Shown here: positions 1 through 12,027 of the stretch, piece after piece | Numbering within the stretch: position 1 is the first letter of the stretch | Layout of the letters: each line of letters begins with the position of its first letter | DNA from: Tetradesmus obliquus | Lineage: Eukaryota > Chlorophyta > Chlorophyceae > Sphaeropleales > Scenedesmaceae | Length of the DNA stretch: 64,000 bases | NCBI GenBank assembly: GCA_030272155.1 | Contig: CP126191.1 | Span: 4,300,501 to 4,364,500, forward strand | Direction of reading: 5' to 3' | Made by a program: the position numbers and the translations under genes | The notes under the pieces: model-generated | Seen by the model: the letters and a program-made list of their open reading frames with translations, nothing else | What the model was told of the DNA's origin: nothing | Databases searched by the model: none

Positions 1-14
1 CGAATAGGGACACA

Positions 15-2128
15 ATGCAGCGGTGCCTTGCTTTCCAGTCTGGCTTTGTTACAGGCCAGAATGCTAGTCTGAGGGCGTCGGGCTCACGCTCTGCCCGCGC
101 AGCAGCCAGCAGGAAGCAGGTCGTGGTGCAGGCGCGTCAGGCAGAGGCAGCCGTCGGTATCTTTGGAACCAAGGCAGGCATGATGACCTATTTCACAGAG
201 GAGGGTGCAGCTGTGCCCGCCACCGTGATTGCGCTGGAGGAGGGCAACATGGTGACCATGGTGAAGACCCAGGCCACTGATGGCTATGACGCCGTGCAAG
301 TGGGCTACAAGGTCGTGCCGGAGCGCAAGGTCCGCAAGCCGGAGCTAGGCCACCTAACAAAGGCAGGCTGCCCGCCAATGAAGCACCTGCGGGAGTTCAA
401 GGTGCGCGCAGCAGCAGCTGCTGCTGCTGGTGCTTGCTGCAGCTGATGCAGCTGCGGTTTCTGCTGGTTGCATGCTGCCTTGCTGTGGCTTGGCAGCATG
501 TAGAAGGCATCATGAGCTAGCGGTCGTCGAATTGGCTTCAGCTAGCAGCAGGGCGGGTGCAGCAGGCCAGTCCAGGCAGAGGCTCGTGCAGCCAGCGCAG
601 CAAGTGCGCAGCCCATGTGCTTAGTTGTGCTTAGTTGTTCATACCAGTGGGGCTTCAGGCAACAGGCAGCAATGTTGGTGGCATTGGCTGGTGTCTGGCT
701 AGTGAGGACCGCAGTCTGGCGCGTGTGGTGGTGGCTGTTTTGATGCAAAGCTGTCACGACACAGCACCCATGGGCCTCTGTGTGTGCAGTCATCAGCCAT
801 TGCAGCAAATCGCTATAAAGTGCCAGGAGTTTTGCCATGCGCCATTGCTGACATGTTAGGTACAGTCCACAGCTTTTCTTTGATGTGCAGCCGCTCAGTA
901 TCTGCTCTTGCGGCTGCTGCTACTGCTGTTGTTGCTGTCTGTGTGTGTGTGTGTGTGTGCTGCTGCAGCTGCTGGATGCTGCCAAGGTTGGCGAGTACCA
1001 GCCAGGCCAGGCGCTGGACATCGCACAGATCTTCAAGGCTGGTGACAATGTGGACGTGGCAGGCACAACAGTCGGCAAGGGCTTCCAGGGTGAGCAGCAG
1101 CAGCAGCAGGATTGGGCCATGTTAGTGGGCAGCAGCTGCCAGCGCTGAGCCCACTGTGGCTGCAGCAGCAAGTCAGCTGCCATGGAGTCACAGGCAATCA
1201 GGAGCTGCTGGCACGGGAGACAGCAGCGCAGAGCAGCAGCAGCGGCAGCAGCAGGGATGATGCTGGCAGCGTAGCGATGCCAGCGTCCCTGGTCAGCACC
1301 AACAGCATCGGCTGCAGGGCAGCAGTACAGGCATGCGACAGATTCATCAGTGTGCTCAACCGGCAACAAGGGACATGCTGGCAGCAGCTGCGCGTGCAAA
1401 TGTCTCCTGCTCGCAGCTGCACGACACACCATAGCCACCTGCTGCACATACACATCTTGCTCTACATGCATGCTGGTTACGACTGCACACACTGAAAACA
1501 AAAGACAGAGCTGTCAATGCTCTTCCTGCGCTGCCACAGCTGTGTGCTGACGCCCATGTTCTGTGTGTGCTTTCCCCCTCCGCCGCCAGGTACCATCAAG
1601 CGCTACGGCATGAAGCGTGGTGCCATGACGCACGGCTCCAAGAGCCACCGCGAGCACGGCAGCACAGGCCCAGGCACCACGCCAGGCCGCACCCTGCCAG
1701 GCCTCAAGATGGCTGGCCACATGGGCGCACAGCGCAGGAAGTGCAGGAGCCTGCAGGTGAGGCGCTGCAGCAGCAGGACTTGCGTGTTGCTGCTGGCACT
1801 GCAGCAACAGCATTTGCTTGCGCTGTGTCAAGCACAGGAGACTGCTGTATGCATGTATGAGGCATTTCCTTTGTTACAGGCTGAGGTGCGCCTGCAATTG
1901 AGCAGGGGCTGTGAACTCGCTGCCTTGTTTGCCAATGTAATTACGCATGTGTACAAGTGCAGTGCTGACCGCTATGTGCCCTGCTGCACTGGCTTGCTGC
2001 TGCTGCTGCCGCAGGTGCTCAAGGTTGACACTGAGCGCAACGCCATCGTGGTGAAGGGCAGCGTGCCAGGCAAGGCAGGCAACATCCTGGAGATCGCGCC
2101 AGCAAAGATCGTGGGCACCAACTGCTAA
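15..2128 (+). CDS. PRPL3: Plastid 50S ribosomal protein L3 (nuclear-encoded)
   Basis: Four exons: 15-401, 969-1089, 1590-1756, 2015-2128, all with GT-AG introns, closing in frame to 262 residues. The first ~45 residues are Arg/Ser/Ala-rich with almost no acidic residues, as in a chloroplast transit peptide. The mature part starts at [14 protein letters not shown], the usual start of bacterial-type L3, and exon 3 carries the hallmark [20 protein letters not shown] stretch, which in the family binds 23S rRNA near the peptidyl-transferase centre. The C-terminus ([12 protein letters not shown]) is also typical. The bacterial rather than cytosolic L3 type and the transit peptide place it in the plastid ribosome. 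Intron 1 contains a GT dinucleotide run and intron 3 ends in a CTG-rich acceptor. The start lies 15 bases from the window edge, so the promoter is not visible. Function is secure; exon edges rest on splice consensus and phase. Confidence 0.93.
941..959. repeat. GT dinucleotide microsatellite
   Basis: About 9.5 units of GT, inside intron 1 of the plastid L3 gene, ten bases before the acceptor of exon 2. It sits where a polypyrimidine tract would be expected. Confidence 0.9.
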
Positions 2129-3420
2129 GCAGCTGCAGCAGCAGCAGCAGGGGCGTTGGGTTGCAGGATGGCTTAGGGTGGTGTGTATGACAGCGGGGTT
2201 GCAGCGAGCAGGAGGCGCATGCGCTGCTGCTGCTCAGCAGCGGCAGAGCGCGGGCAGCTTTCTGTTATGTGACAGGGTTGGCTGGGTGGGGTGTTAAATT
2301 TAGGCAATGGACATTCCGTGTAACTGACTTTTATCCTGGGCTGTCGTCTTCCTTGAGGCAAGGTTCTTTGGTGTATCTGGTTTGTGCTCAGGAATGGTCT
2401 TGGCTGGCACAAATCTATGCAGGTTTGCTTGCACTTGCAAGTGCTGCACCTGCAGCGCCAGAAAAGTGGCCGCCCGGGCTGCGGGGTTTCGAAAAGGTAC
2501 CTGCTGCAACCGGTTGCTGACACGCACAGTACTTGGGTCTGAGTCGCTACCAGATTGCGCGAAGGAGGCCTGGCTGTGCTAGCTTGAACCAGCAGCATTA
2601 GCCGCTGGCAGTGTCAAGCAACACCTGTACCATAGGTATCCAGCACATGCAGCACTTCTAATGCTCAGCGACAGCAGCCAGGCCTGACATGTTAAAACCC
2701 AACAGCATGCCCATGGTGTGCAACCACATGCCAGGCAGTGTATTGAATTCTTCATTTTACATGCCAGGCAGTGGGTGTTCAAAACTGGACAAGCTAGAAT
2801 ACAAACCCCCTCTGGGACCTCACACCAGCACTTGTGCCAACGCTGGAGCAACCTGCAAACACAACGTAACAGAGGCTGCAGAGCAAAGTTTGCACTGCTA
2901 AACTTTGCGCAGAGCAAACTGCACTAGCTAGTTCAGCTGGCAGCTGAAGTAGCTAGTGCAATGCAAAGCTATATAGCTTCAAAGCTAGCAAATTTTTGCT
3001 CGACATATGAAGCAACTACAGCATCATCTGTGAACCAGATGCTCAGCACAGATAAGTAGCGGGAGATAACGGCTTTAAGCTGTACACTTGTCAGCTGACA
3101 GCTGGACAGATGGCCAAGACCTGGGGCCTCTGCCCACTTATGGCACTCCATGCTGCTGCGTAACACTCTCTGCAATTGCAAACAGCTTACTAGAACGCAT
3201 GTTTCAGGCACCGGACGCAGCGATTTGCTGGACACCTGTACCCGCCTGTCCTGCAGCGCTCCAATCTCTCACCCTACTCCACTCTTGTTTACTGACTAGG
3301 CATGTTGTTGCAACACCAGTTCCTCTCACAGCACAGAACATCACCAGAACAAAACATCATCAGAACAACCCACATGCCGATGCACTCTCCTGCACCCTGC
3401 TGCCACTCTGCCACCTGTGG
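2129..3420. other. Convergent intergenic region (two 3' ends)
   Basis: Lies between the stops of the L3 gene (+) and the DCC protein gene (-), so it should hold both 3' UTRs. A TGTAA occurs about 190 bases after the L3 stop (2319-2323); its complement TTACA (2757-2761) is a possible but distant signal for the minus-strand gene. ORFs here are short and unlike known proteins. I see no further gene. Confidence 0.6.
2319..2323 (+). terminator. Candidate TGTAA poly(A) signal of the L3 gene
   Basis: TGTAA is the known poly(A) signal of chlorophyte nuclear genes and lies ~190 bases past the L3 stop. A five-base motif can occur by chance. Confidence 0.4.
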
Positions 3421-5516
3421 TTACTGTGATGAGCTGCTGCTGCTGCTGCTGCTGGCACCCGGCAGGTCGCAGGCTGCTGTCACGTTGCCGTCGCTGTCCC
3501 TGCACAGGCTGCCTGTCCTGCCCTCCTGCTCTGCCCTGTGGCGTGCCAGGATCACGTCGAGCGCCTCACGCCCAGTGATCTGCGTCCTGTACTTGGCCCA
3601 CACATTGTACACTGCAGCGGAGAGGCGACAGGCAGTGATATGAAAGCGATGCAGTATTCAGTGGGTGTGTGGACAGGTGGAGTGCAGCATGGCTAGTGCG
3701 ACAGCTAGGTGAAGCGGCAGCCATATGGAAGCTCGAGTGCATGTAGATGCACAGGCCACGCAGCACAGCACGTGCACCACCATGTTAACACAAAGCAGGA
3801 GCCCAAGCCGCCGCTGACAGGCACCTTGCCATGCTGTGGGTAACTGCAGCCATGCTCAACACTGCTATTTGCGGTACGGAAAATACTCCGTGCTGCAGCC
3901 CACTGCAGCTCTTCAAGCCCAGCTGTGCCAGCGGAGCAAGCAAGCCATGCAGGTATGAACGGCAGTGAACTGCGCGCACACCCCAACCTGCACCCACCTG
4001 CATTGCCAGCGTCCTCCACTGCCTTGTTCTTGGTGATGGCATACACCCAGCCAAGGCCTGCACAGGTGGAAGAGCACGAAGCAATTCATGCGCAGGTAAG
4101 GCGGTTCATAACGAGATAACAACCTCCAGACACATGCACAACTGCGCATTTGCTCACAATCCACGCTACCAACCTGCCCTGCTACAACATGCTGCCACGA
4201 AAACAAGCAGTACTGAGAGGTGAATCGTGCGCTTTGCGGCGCACTGCTGCTCCTGCTGCTGCTGCATCACACTGAGCGAGTGGCAGTGCTGCAACACTGC
4301 ATGTGCTGCTGATGCCAAGTGACGCAAGTGGCAGTGCTGCCGAGGCCTGGCGAATGCATCCCGAGCAGTACCATACACACCTACAGCCTCATACAGTCGC
4401 CTGCACACAGCACAACAAGAGCATCTTGTCAGGCGTCGTGACCAGTGGTGGTGCTACAGGTGCAGCTCAAGCTGGCTGCTGCCGCTGCTGCTGCGTCCTG
4501 TGAGGATGTTTGTGAGTGTGCAAGCGTAGCACTGCCTGCCCAGCTCAAAGTATAATGCTGTGAGACACCCAGCTCCGGCAGATAGACAGCAACCAGCCCA
4601 ATTGCGATATGCAGTTTGAGAATTGGATGTTGCTGCGCACCTGAAGACCTCGATGTCCTTCACAATGGTGCCATCAGGCAGGATGGCGTGGATGCGCTCC
4701 ATGGCCTGCAGGGCACCAACAGCACCAGCAGCATCACAAGTTGAGGCCACACATAATCCCACAACAGATTCCAGGATGCTGTGCACCAAGCTACCAATGC
4801 ACCAGCAGCATGCACGTCAGAGCAGTGCTACACTGGAACATGATGGCAGTGGCAGACGCAGCATCACGCATCTGCTGCACCAGAAGGTGTTCTAATGCTG
4901 TTGAAGATATGAGAGCATGCAGCCATATTTGCCCAGTGCCGCCTGTTGTGCGTAGCCGCTACGTATCCAATACTACAACAAACGCCTCACCGCTTGGAAG
5001 GTGATGCCTGCGTTGTCTTCTGGGCTGTAGCTGGGCTCTGCGATATCCACAAAGTCGATCTTGCCAGCTGCTGCGTCCCTGCCTTGCAGGAACTTCACCT
5101 CCTTCATGCACAGGCTGCACTCGCCATCGTACAGCATGCGGATCTCTGCGCCAGGCTTCCACTTGCCTGCAGGTCGGGTGAAGCACAGGGCAGGGTCAAG
5201 CAAATGAGCAGTGGCGGTGCGCATGCAGTGCCCTGTTGCTTGGCTTGATGAGGTACCAGAGGGCTCTCAGGCTGTGGCCCAGGCTGTCAGGCCACTTCAC
5301 ACAAAAGTGGCACGTAATGGAATTAAGCAAGCAGAAGAGCAGCAGTAACTTACCCAGGGATACAGAGGTCGATGCTTCAGAAGTGACAGCAGCTGCATGT
5401 GTGCCTGTGCTGCTGCTTTGCTGCTGCTGTGTTGACATGTAGCGCCTGGCAGGGGCCATGCTCCGCTGCACCGCCCGCATGGAGGCAGGGCGCATCATCT
5501 TCATGCTGCTCTGCAT
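3421..5516 (-). CDS. DCC-family (DUF393) thiol-disulfide oxidoreductase-like protein, organelle-targeted
   Basis: Six exons read on the minus strand: 5516-5354, 5166-4991, 4705-4641, 4400-4381, 4057-3998, 3611-3421; 224 residues, in frame. The N-terminus (MQSSMKMMRPASMRAVQRSM) is basic, Met/Ser-rich and lacks acidic residues, suggesting mitochondrial or plastid import. Exon 2 opens the DUF393 domain with LYDGECSLC (D68, C71, C74), the D-x-x-C-x-x-C motif of the family, followed by FLQGRDAAAGKIDFVDIAEP. The middle (AILPDGTIVKDIEVF) and the end (YNVWAKYRTQITGREAL) also match the plant/algal branch. Family members are predicted redox proteins; their substrate is unknown. The 20-nt fourth exon is unusual but needed to keep the frame. 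The C-terminal tail is Ser-rich (nine Ser) and likely disordered. The gene diverges from the DnaJ zinc-finger gene over 423 bases. Confidence 0.87.
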
Positions 5517-5939
5517 TGAGCTAAGCAGCTAAGAAGTCTGGCTCACGTGCAAACGGGCGGGTGAGTGTTTGTGGTGAGGATGTGGTGGGCCTGCAATCGC
5601 CGTTGAACAAGGAGCCAAAAGCGTTCGCAACAGCAGCCAGCATGAAGGTGGAGTTCATAGGCAAGCAGAGCACTGATGTTCGCTGCTGACCATGGAATGT
5701 CCGTAGAACAGAACCCCCGCCACAAAAGCCGCGGCAAACCATACCTCAGACGATGGCAGCATCCTTGTCCAGTCAGGAAAACTACCTACGCAATTTTTGT
5801 TGTACGAAGCGCTCTCACAGACGTCGCATACTCCTGTCAGTGCCACGAGCGTAGTGCTGCTGCTGCCGCTGTTGCCACCACAAGCACTCAAGAGCCTGTC
5901 AGCTTCTGTTCTCCACAGAGCCTCTCACATCATCAAGTC
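5517..5939. other. Divergent promoter region between the DCC and DnaJ zinc-finger genes
   Basis: Separates two outward-facing start codons, so it should hold both promoters and 5' UTRs. No clear TATA box seen. The stretch around 5870-5940 is probably 5' UTR of the plus-strand gene. Confidence 0.5.
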
Positions 5940-7719
5940 ATGCAGATTCAATCTGCAAGAGCTCAAATACAAGCTGGGAGTCGCTGCGTGCAGCAGCCCC
6001 TTGCAGGAACACGATGTGTCTGCAACGCTGTCAAGCTCAATTTGCAATCACAACAGCGCAGCAGCTGCTGCTCGTCAGAGCACATGCATGAGGTGACAGT
6101 GGCTCCTACACTAGAGTCTGTGATTGAGCATGTAATCGCATGGTATGTGTGTACTGACCAGGCTCCTATTGTGCAGGCAAACAACAGCCGATCGCCTTCT
6201 TTCCTGCTGCCAGGCGTTGCTGCAGTGATGTGTGCCGTAGGTGAGCAGCATCAGCCTGTACGGCAACAATGTCGAGCGTGTTGTCAAATGTCGTCGTGTA
6301 TCAGGGCAGCTATTTTGTTATGTTATGAACAAGGTAGCCTAAGCGCAAGCAAGTTCTGCAAGCACTGGCTGCCGTCATGACCTCCGATCCTCACTTCTCT
6401 TGCAGGGACTGCAGCGGGCTCAGCAGCAGCGGAGACAGCAGCTGCTGCCACCACAGCAGTATCCACAGCAGCAGAGCTCATAACGCCAGTGGACCCCTCC
6501 ACGTATGTGCCGGGGCCAGTGGAAGTGGGCTGGCAGATCTGGTTTGCCGCCTTTGTCAGCACAGTGCCATTTGTCATCGGCGCATATGAGTTTGGGAAGC
6601 GCATTGTGAGTGGATGCACTTGGGTTATAACCAGCAACAAGTTCAGCATTAGGATCAGGCAAGCCAAAGGGTGCACGGATGGTGCGGCTGGTTGGTGTAC
6701 CTGCTTGTGTGTGCATGCAGAACGTCAGAACAGCAGCTGCCCTGCATGTGGCTTGTATCGCAGCAGTTGTCAGCTGTGGCGCGCGGCATGTTGCCGCACA
6801 CAGCTCTGGAATAGCGCCTGTGTGTGGTGTGTAGGCCACAGCCGCTGCTGCTGATGCCAGCGTCTGCACCCTCAAGCAGCTCATGCACTGTTGAAAAGTG
6901 GTTGGTATTTCTCAACAGCAACACAACGGCTGCAACGGCTCTAGGCTACAATGCTCCTGCTGCTTGCGCCCTGCACCAACGTGCTATGGTCTGCATGCTA
7001 TGCGCAGCTGATCCAGCGCCGCTGCAAGGTGTGCAACGGCAGCGGGCTGGTGGCGCGTGGCAAGGGCCAGCGCAAGTGCCCCGAGTGTGGCGGCTTCTTC
7101 CCCTGGATCAGCTGGCGCATGTTCCTTTCGGCGAATGCGCGCCCCGGCAATGGAGGTGAGCACACAGCTGCAGCAACAGCAACGCGCATGGTGGCTGGCT
7201 GTTCTAGGGTGGCACCTGGCTGGCCCGGCACGCGCGTGTGTGCTGCTTGCGTGTGTGCTACAAGCAGGGCGCTGCTACCAGCACTAAGTGTGCGGCATGC
7301 TTGTGCTGTGTTGGTGCGCGTGATGGCGCCTTATGGTAATGCGGGTCAGGACGCCACACCGTGTAGCTTGATGTGTTTACAGGCTCAGCTGGCTGTTACA
7401 TAGCAAGTGGAAATTTGACGGCACATCAGTACCACACACATCTGCATGTTTGAAGACGTTCCGTGACAGGTGCAGAATCGGGGCTGAGCGCTGCTGTCCG
7501 TCTGCACAAAAAAGAATGCGCTGCTGCTGGGTTGTGCTGCATTCCCCTGCATCCCGCGCAACGGAGCAACGCTTATGTTCCTGTCCTGCAGGGCCGCTGC
7601 TGCAGCCGAGGGGCCAGACCAGTGTGTTCTATACGGTGCCGCCGCCAGCCGCAGACGTGCCGCGACCAGCACCGCCCTCAGCAGCAGCACCTGCACAGAA
7701 AGAGGACACTGCAGAATAG
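5940..7719 (+). CDS. Membrane-anchored DnaJ-type zinc-finger protein (LQY1/BSD2-like), probably plastid
   Basis: Five exons: 5940-6092, 6177-6240, 6406-6605, 7008-7155, 7592-7719; 230 residues, in frame. The start (MQIQSARAQIQAGSRCVQQP) gives a basic, Ser/Gln-rich transit-like leader. An Ala/Thr-rich linker follows, then a hydrophobic segment (WQIWFAAFVSTVPFVIGAYE) likely to span a membrane, then a DnaJ-type cysteine motif, CKVCNGSG, with a second pair CPECGG and FFPWISW. The C-terminus is Pro/Ala-rich. Only the central DnaJ zinc finger is present; there is no J domain. Plant proteins with this layout (LQY1, BSD2 and relatives) are thylakoid or stromal redox/assembly factors; I infer a similar role and cannot assign the exact orthologue. 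Exon 2 (64 nt) was chosen because it restores the phase between exons 1 and 3. Confidence 0.75.
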
Positions 7720-8907
7720 GTGACCCCAGGTAGGCGCTTGCCGCATGGCTCTGGTTGTTGCTAGCCTGCGGCGCCCCCAGTGCTGCCATGCAAGCGCATG
7801 ATCGATCACCAACAGCAGGAACACTTTTGCTTTACTTTTTGAACAGCGCGTCTCTCAACAGTGCACAAGCCAGCCTGCCACACGCATGTGGCGCAACGAC
7901 CAGCGCACGTGCGGACGGCAGGGTCACTATTGCAGAGCTGCGATGCTAAGCTTGCCCCACGTCATGCGACCACCAAGTAAGCCACAGCAATGACGCGTTG
8001 CGCCCACTGCCATGTGCTGCTGTGCTGTGCTTGGTGATGCTCCCAGCGAACACCACGGAGCCTTCCGGCTGCATTGCTGACCTGGAGACATGCACAACGC
8101 AAGCTGAGGATCATTTCAGCCTGACGCAGCACCCCGGCCAAGTTCACTTCTTTGAAGTCACAGAAAAGGGCTGCCAGCTTCCTGCCAGCGCACTCTACAC
8201 AGGGCCATCAACACAGGGCCTTCCAGCATCCACAACCAGTGATGCAGGCTATGGTGAAGGTTGCAGCTTTATGGCAAACCATCATCTCAGAGACCAGCAA
8301 CAAGGGTGCAGCAGTGCAGGCACTGTTGGCTTGTGTGCTGGTGGGTTTGTGTGTATTGCTTGTCTACGACGCTACGTGTACAACAGCGCATTGAGCAATA
8401 CGCCACGACACTGCCAGCTCAGCAGGCGGTGCTGCCACGGCTGCTGAGCTGTCTGTACAGCAACAAATGCAGCTGTTGTCCCTGCTCACCATGCACATGT
8501 GCTTGCTGCGCGAAGCTTGCACAGGCTGCAGCAAGTTATGGCTGGCACAAAGCTGCAATATAGTAGGACATGGTGCATCAGTGTAACATGGCGTATGGCA
8601 CAGGACGGCGTCTGGGTGCGTGTTGCAGCACCCATGTACCAGACAGTGCAACACCTAGCACAGCACATGAATCAAAGCTGCATAACTTGCAAGTCCAAAC
8701 AGAATCGAATTGCTGTGCTGAAAACAAGTTGCAAGGCATAGCGTTGCACCACCCTTGCCTGAGAGTCGGGTCACACAATTGCAGGCTGTTAGTGAATTGA
8801 TTGAAGGCAGGCGTGCTGCTGCCCTCGGCTCCGCAGCTGACCATCGAACCAACCCAGCTCTTCCCCAGCACATGCAGCAGTTAGTAGGGTGATACAATCC
8901 AGGCCTC
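7720..8907. other. Convergent intergenic region
   Basis: Between the stops of the DnaJ zinc-finger gene (+) and the FkbM methyltransferase gene (-). ORFs reach at most 149 codons on either strand with no recognisable domain. I see no further gene here. Confidence 0.5.
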
Positions 8908-11900
8908 TCAGCTCCTGACAGCGTACACGTTGTACAGCTTGCTGCCGCGCAGCATGTCATCCTGGCTGGCCACCACACTGCTGAAGCCGGCTGTGTGCTG
9001 CAGCAGGTGCAGCACTGCCGCCAGCTGGCCGTCCAGGTCATGCACCTGCAGCCAAATGCAGCATGCAACAGCTATCAACCCAGCTCTTGGCCATGGCCCT
9101 TGGCCAGCTGCCTTCGGGTAAGATTACGGCTGCTGTAATAAACAAAAGCATCCCAATGTAACATGTCCCTCACGTCATGCTTCAACACGGTGACCATTGC
9201 GCATCTCTGCAGTGCTTGCTGTATGCAGTGGTCGTGCAATAAACAGCACCTGGTCACAGGTGTCAGACTAACCATGCAAAAAGCTGTGTCAGTGCTGCTT
9301 TGCGGTGCAAAGGTGCCCACCTCCATGGCGAGCTGCTGTATGCGCGGCCAGTGGTGCCGCTGCACCCCCCGCAGCACCTGCAGCTCAGCTCGCTCCACAT
9401 CTACCTTCAGCAGATCTACACGCCTGCAGCGGGACCAGCAAAATGACACAAGCAACAACACCGGCATCACCGTGTCAAAACTATCCGGAACGCAGTGCCA
9501 TGTTGCCTGACGTGCAGCAGTACAAGCATGCAGGTCAGCGCTGTTACTTGACCACTGGCTGATGCGGGTGTGGCCCCGAGCACAGCCGTGAAGCTGCGGT
9601 GAGCCACACCAGTCCCACCAGCCACAAGGCTTGATGTGCAACACAGCAGCCTTGAAGCGTACGCTGCGTTGAAAAGCGTGAATCACCGCTCAAGTTCTGC
9701 CTGCGTCAGCTGGCTCTGTGCACTGCTGCCGCTGTAACTCCACATATGCCAAACTGGCGAGTGTGGGTGCTGCATTTGTGACACCCCGCATGGCACCATG
9801 CTGCCCTCTACACAGAGCACCACAGCCCTGGAGCAGGGCAGCCTGCTGATCTCCATGAAGCGCCTGCTCACCTGATGCCATGCTGCTCAATGAGCTGGCT
9901 GACTGTCACCATCCGGCACGCCACCGCCTCAGCCTGCCGCAGCATCACCTGCAGGGGCATCAGCATTGCGTGCAGCATGAACCATGCACAGCCTAGCACT
10001 GTACATGCAGCTGACAATGGTAGGAGGCGTGAAGGCGCATGAGGTATCCTCATCGCCACACACGTCCCCTTCCTTAACTTACGCGGGTGTTACGTGTGAA
10101 CACACCACGCGTAGCTCATTCATTCATTCATTCATGCAGCTGACACAGCCCTTGCAGCATGCACACCGCTGTTGCGGTGCTGCTGAATGCAGGGGCGGGC
10201 AGCCTGTAGTCTGATGGGCATGCTGCAAAGCCGTATCAAACACACCAGCAGAATCACAGCTGACTACGGCTAACGATAATGCAGCAGTGCATGTTGCAGA
10301 ACAATTCTCTCAAGGTTAAAGACAAGATCAAGCAGCGCCTCACCAGCTGCACGTACAGCCGCCCCATCAGCCTACTGAGCGGCCTCAGCGGGCCGGCACC
10401 GGCCACCCAGCGCCCACAGCTGACCTGCAGCAGCAGCAGCAGCACAAGGTGTGGCGGTTCACTATCATTCGCCGGTTACTCTAGTTTGGCTCCTTGACCC
10501 CACTGCACAGCGTCAAGCACCGCACACGATCCGCTGGGATCTGCTAGCTATGACTGCTGGCTGAGCTCTTTGCTGTTTGCGCTGAACTTTGCAGCGCGCA
10601 CCAGCATGCGCTGCGCAGCGCTCCAGCCTTGCGCCGCTGTGCTGCCTGCTGCCGGTGGGCCTGTCAGCAGGTTGTCCAGGTAGGCCTGCATGTTGTGCAG
10701 CACCTCGGCGTCATCCCGCTGCAGCGTAGCCCAGCCTGCTGCCCTGCAGGAGGAAGATCGCATCAGCAGGGCAGAGCAGTGGGCATGCTGTGCGCCCCTG
10801 CAAGCCTAGGGTGCGGACCAGGAGTGGCTTCTCGACAAGGTTGGTAATCAACAGGTAAACACTCAAGCATCAGCCTGTCAGCTTACGCACGCAGCCTCCA
10901 GAACAGCAGGCTGCACAAGCTGACTGGCAGGCTGTGCTCATCTCATCCTGCCTGGTGCTATTGTTGGCAATGTCAGCCCATCTAGGCCTGCAGCTCACCC
11001 TGTCAGTACAGCGCTGAGTATACTGCCACTCAAGCATCAATGTGCGAGAGCCGTACTCTTGCTTCTGACTGGTGGCGATGCTGGTTTTGCAAAAACATAT
11101 CCAGGCCTGCAGCTCACCCTGGGTACACTGTCAGCATGGCTTCCGTTTGGCTGCCATCCCCCACAGCAGCAGCCACCACCGCATGCCTGGCCAGCTGCCT
11201 GCCCTGGCTGCTGCACCAGCTGCTGTGCTGCTGCATGTTGGCAGCGAGTGCTGCTGCCGTCAGCGGTGCTGGCTCCACGCCTAGCACAAAGCCTTGGAGG
11301 CCTGCAGCCTGCACAGCAGCAGCATGTCCTTCGTGTTGCTGATTGCGTGCCGGTAGCACTACACCACCACGTGCAGAAGCAGTGCTATGCAGAGCAAGGG
11401 AAGCAGCAGCTGAGGCGGCATGGCCCCTGGCCAATGCAACACAATGCTGGGTGTTTGCCTGCGACCAGTGCTACTTTCTTAATAATAGCTTCTGCTGATG
11501 TTGATAGCAGCCGCATTGACGCACCTCTGCTGCAAACATGGAGAACATGCCAATGTTGGCTCCCACATCTAAAACTGTCGCGCCTGGCGCGATGGTCACT
11601 CCATGCTGCAGGTAGCAGCGCTCGCCGTATTGCTCATCGTACAGGAACTGAACCTCTGCAGGGGTGGACGTGTGCCTGCTCAGCAGGGGCAGAAGATGCT
11701 GTTATGGTTGTTATGTAGCTACATTTGCACCCAACACTAATGGTATCCCTCATGTTGTGGGTGCTGTTTGCTCAGGTTATATGGTGGTGTGTCACCACTG
11801 GCTCTGCTGCACACCCACCTCACAGTCAGGCCGCTAGGCAGGCAGTGCAGGGGCAGGGCGTCTGCAGCTGCTGCTCCCACACAGACCCTTCCACGGGCGT

Positions 11901-12027
11901 TGACATGCCGATTGTGCAACTGCTGTGCGAGCCTGCTGCTACGCCAAGGCTGCTGCTGAGCAGCAGCAGCAGCAGCAGCAGCAGGAACATGGGTGCACAA
12001 CCCTCTTCTGTGGGCTTGTAGGTGCAT
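8908..12027 (-). CDS. FkbM-family SAM-dependent methyltransferase
   Basis: Minus-strand exons 12027(?)-11824, 11653-11525, 11308-11118, 10743-10602, 10424-10344, 9948-9872, 9423-9321, 9045-8908; about 354 residues if the start is right. Exon 2 holds SAM motif I, VLDVGANIGMFSMF; exon 3 has the acidic loop (FVLGVEPAP) and AAAVGDG; exon 7 gives LLKVDVERAELQVLRG, matching the K-x-D-V-E-G-x-E signature of FkbM (Methyltransf_21); exon 8 ends DDMLRGSKLYNVYAVRS. FkbM enzymes are mostly O-methyltransferases acting on small molecules or sugars; the substrate here is unknown. All internal junctions keep phase. Exon 1 is the weak part: LPSGLT before the donor fits the family, but the ATG at 12027 is one of several choices, and the N-terminus is Gln/Ala-rich through a CAG repeat. 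It lies downstream of the copper monooxygenase gene on the same strand. Confidence 0.83.
10117..10134. repeat. CATT tetranucleotide microsatellite
   Basis: About four and a half units of CATT in an intron of the FkbM methyltransferase gene. Confidence 0.85.
11950..11984. repeat. CTG/CAG repeat in exon 1 of the methyltransferase model
   Basis: A short CTG run followed by about eight CAG units. On the minus strand it would encode a poly-Ala stretch near the proposed N-terminus, or it may lie in an unrecognised intron or 5' UTR. Confidence 0.8.
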
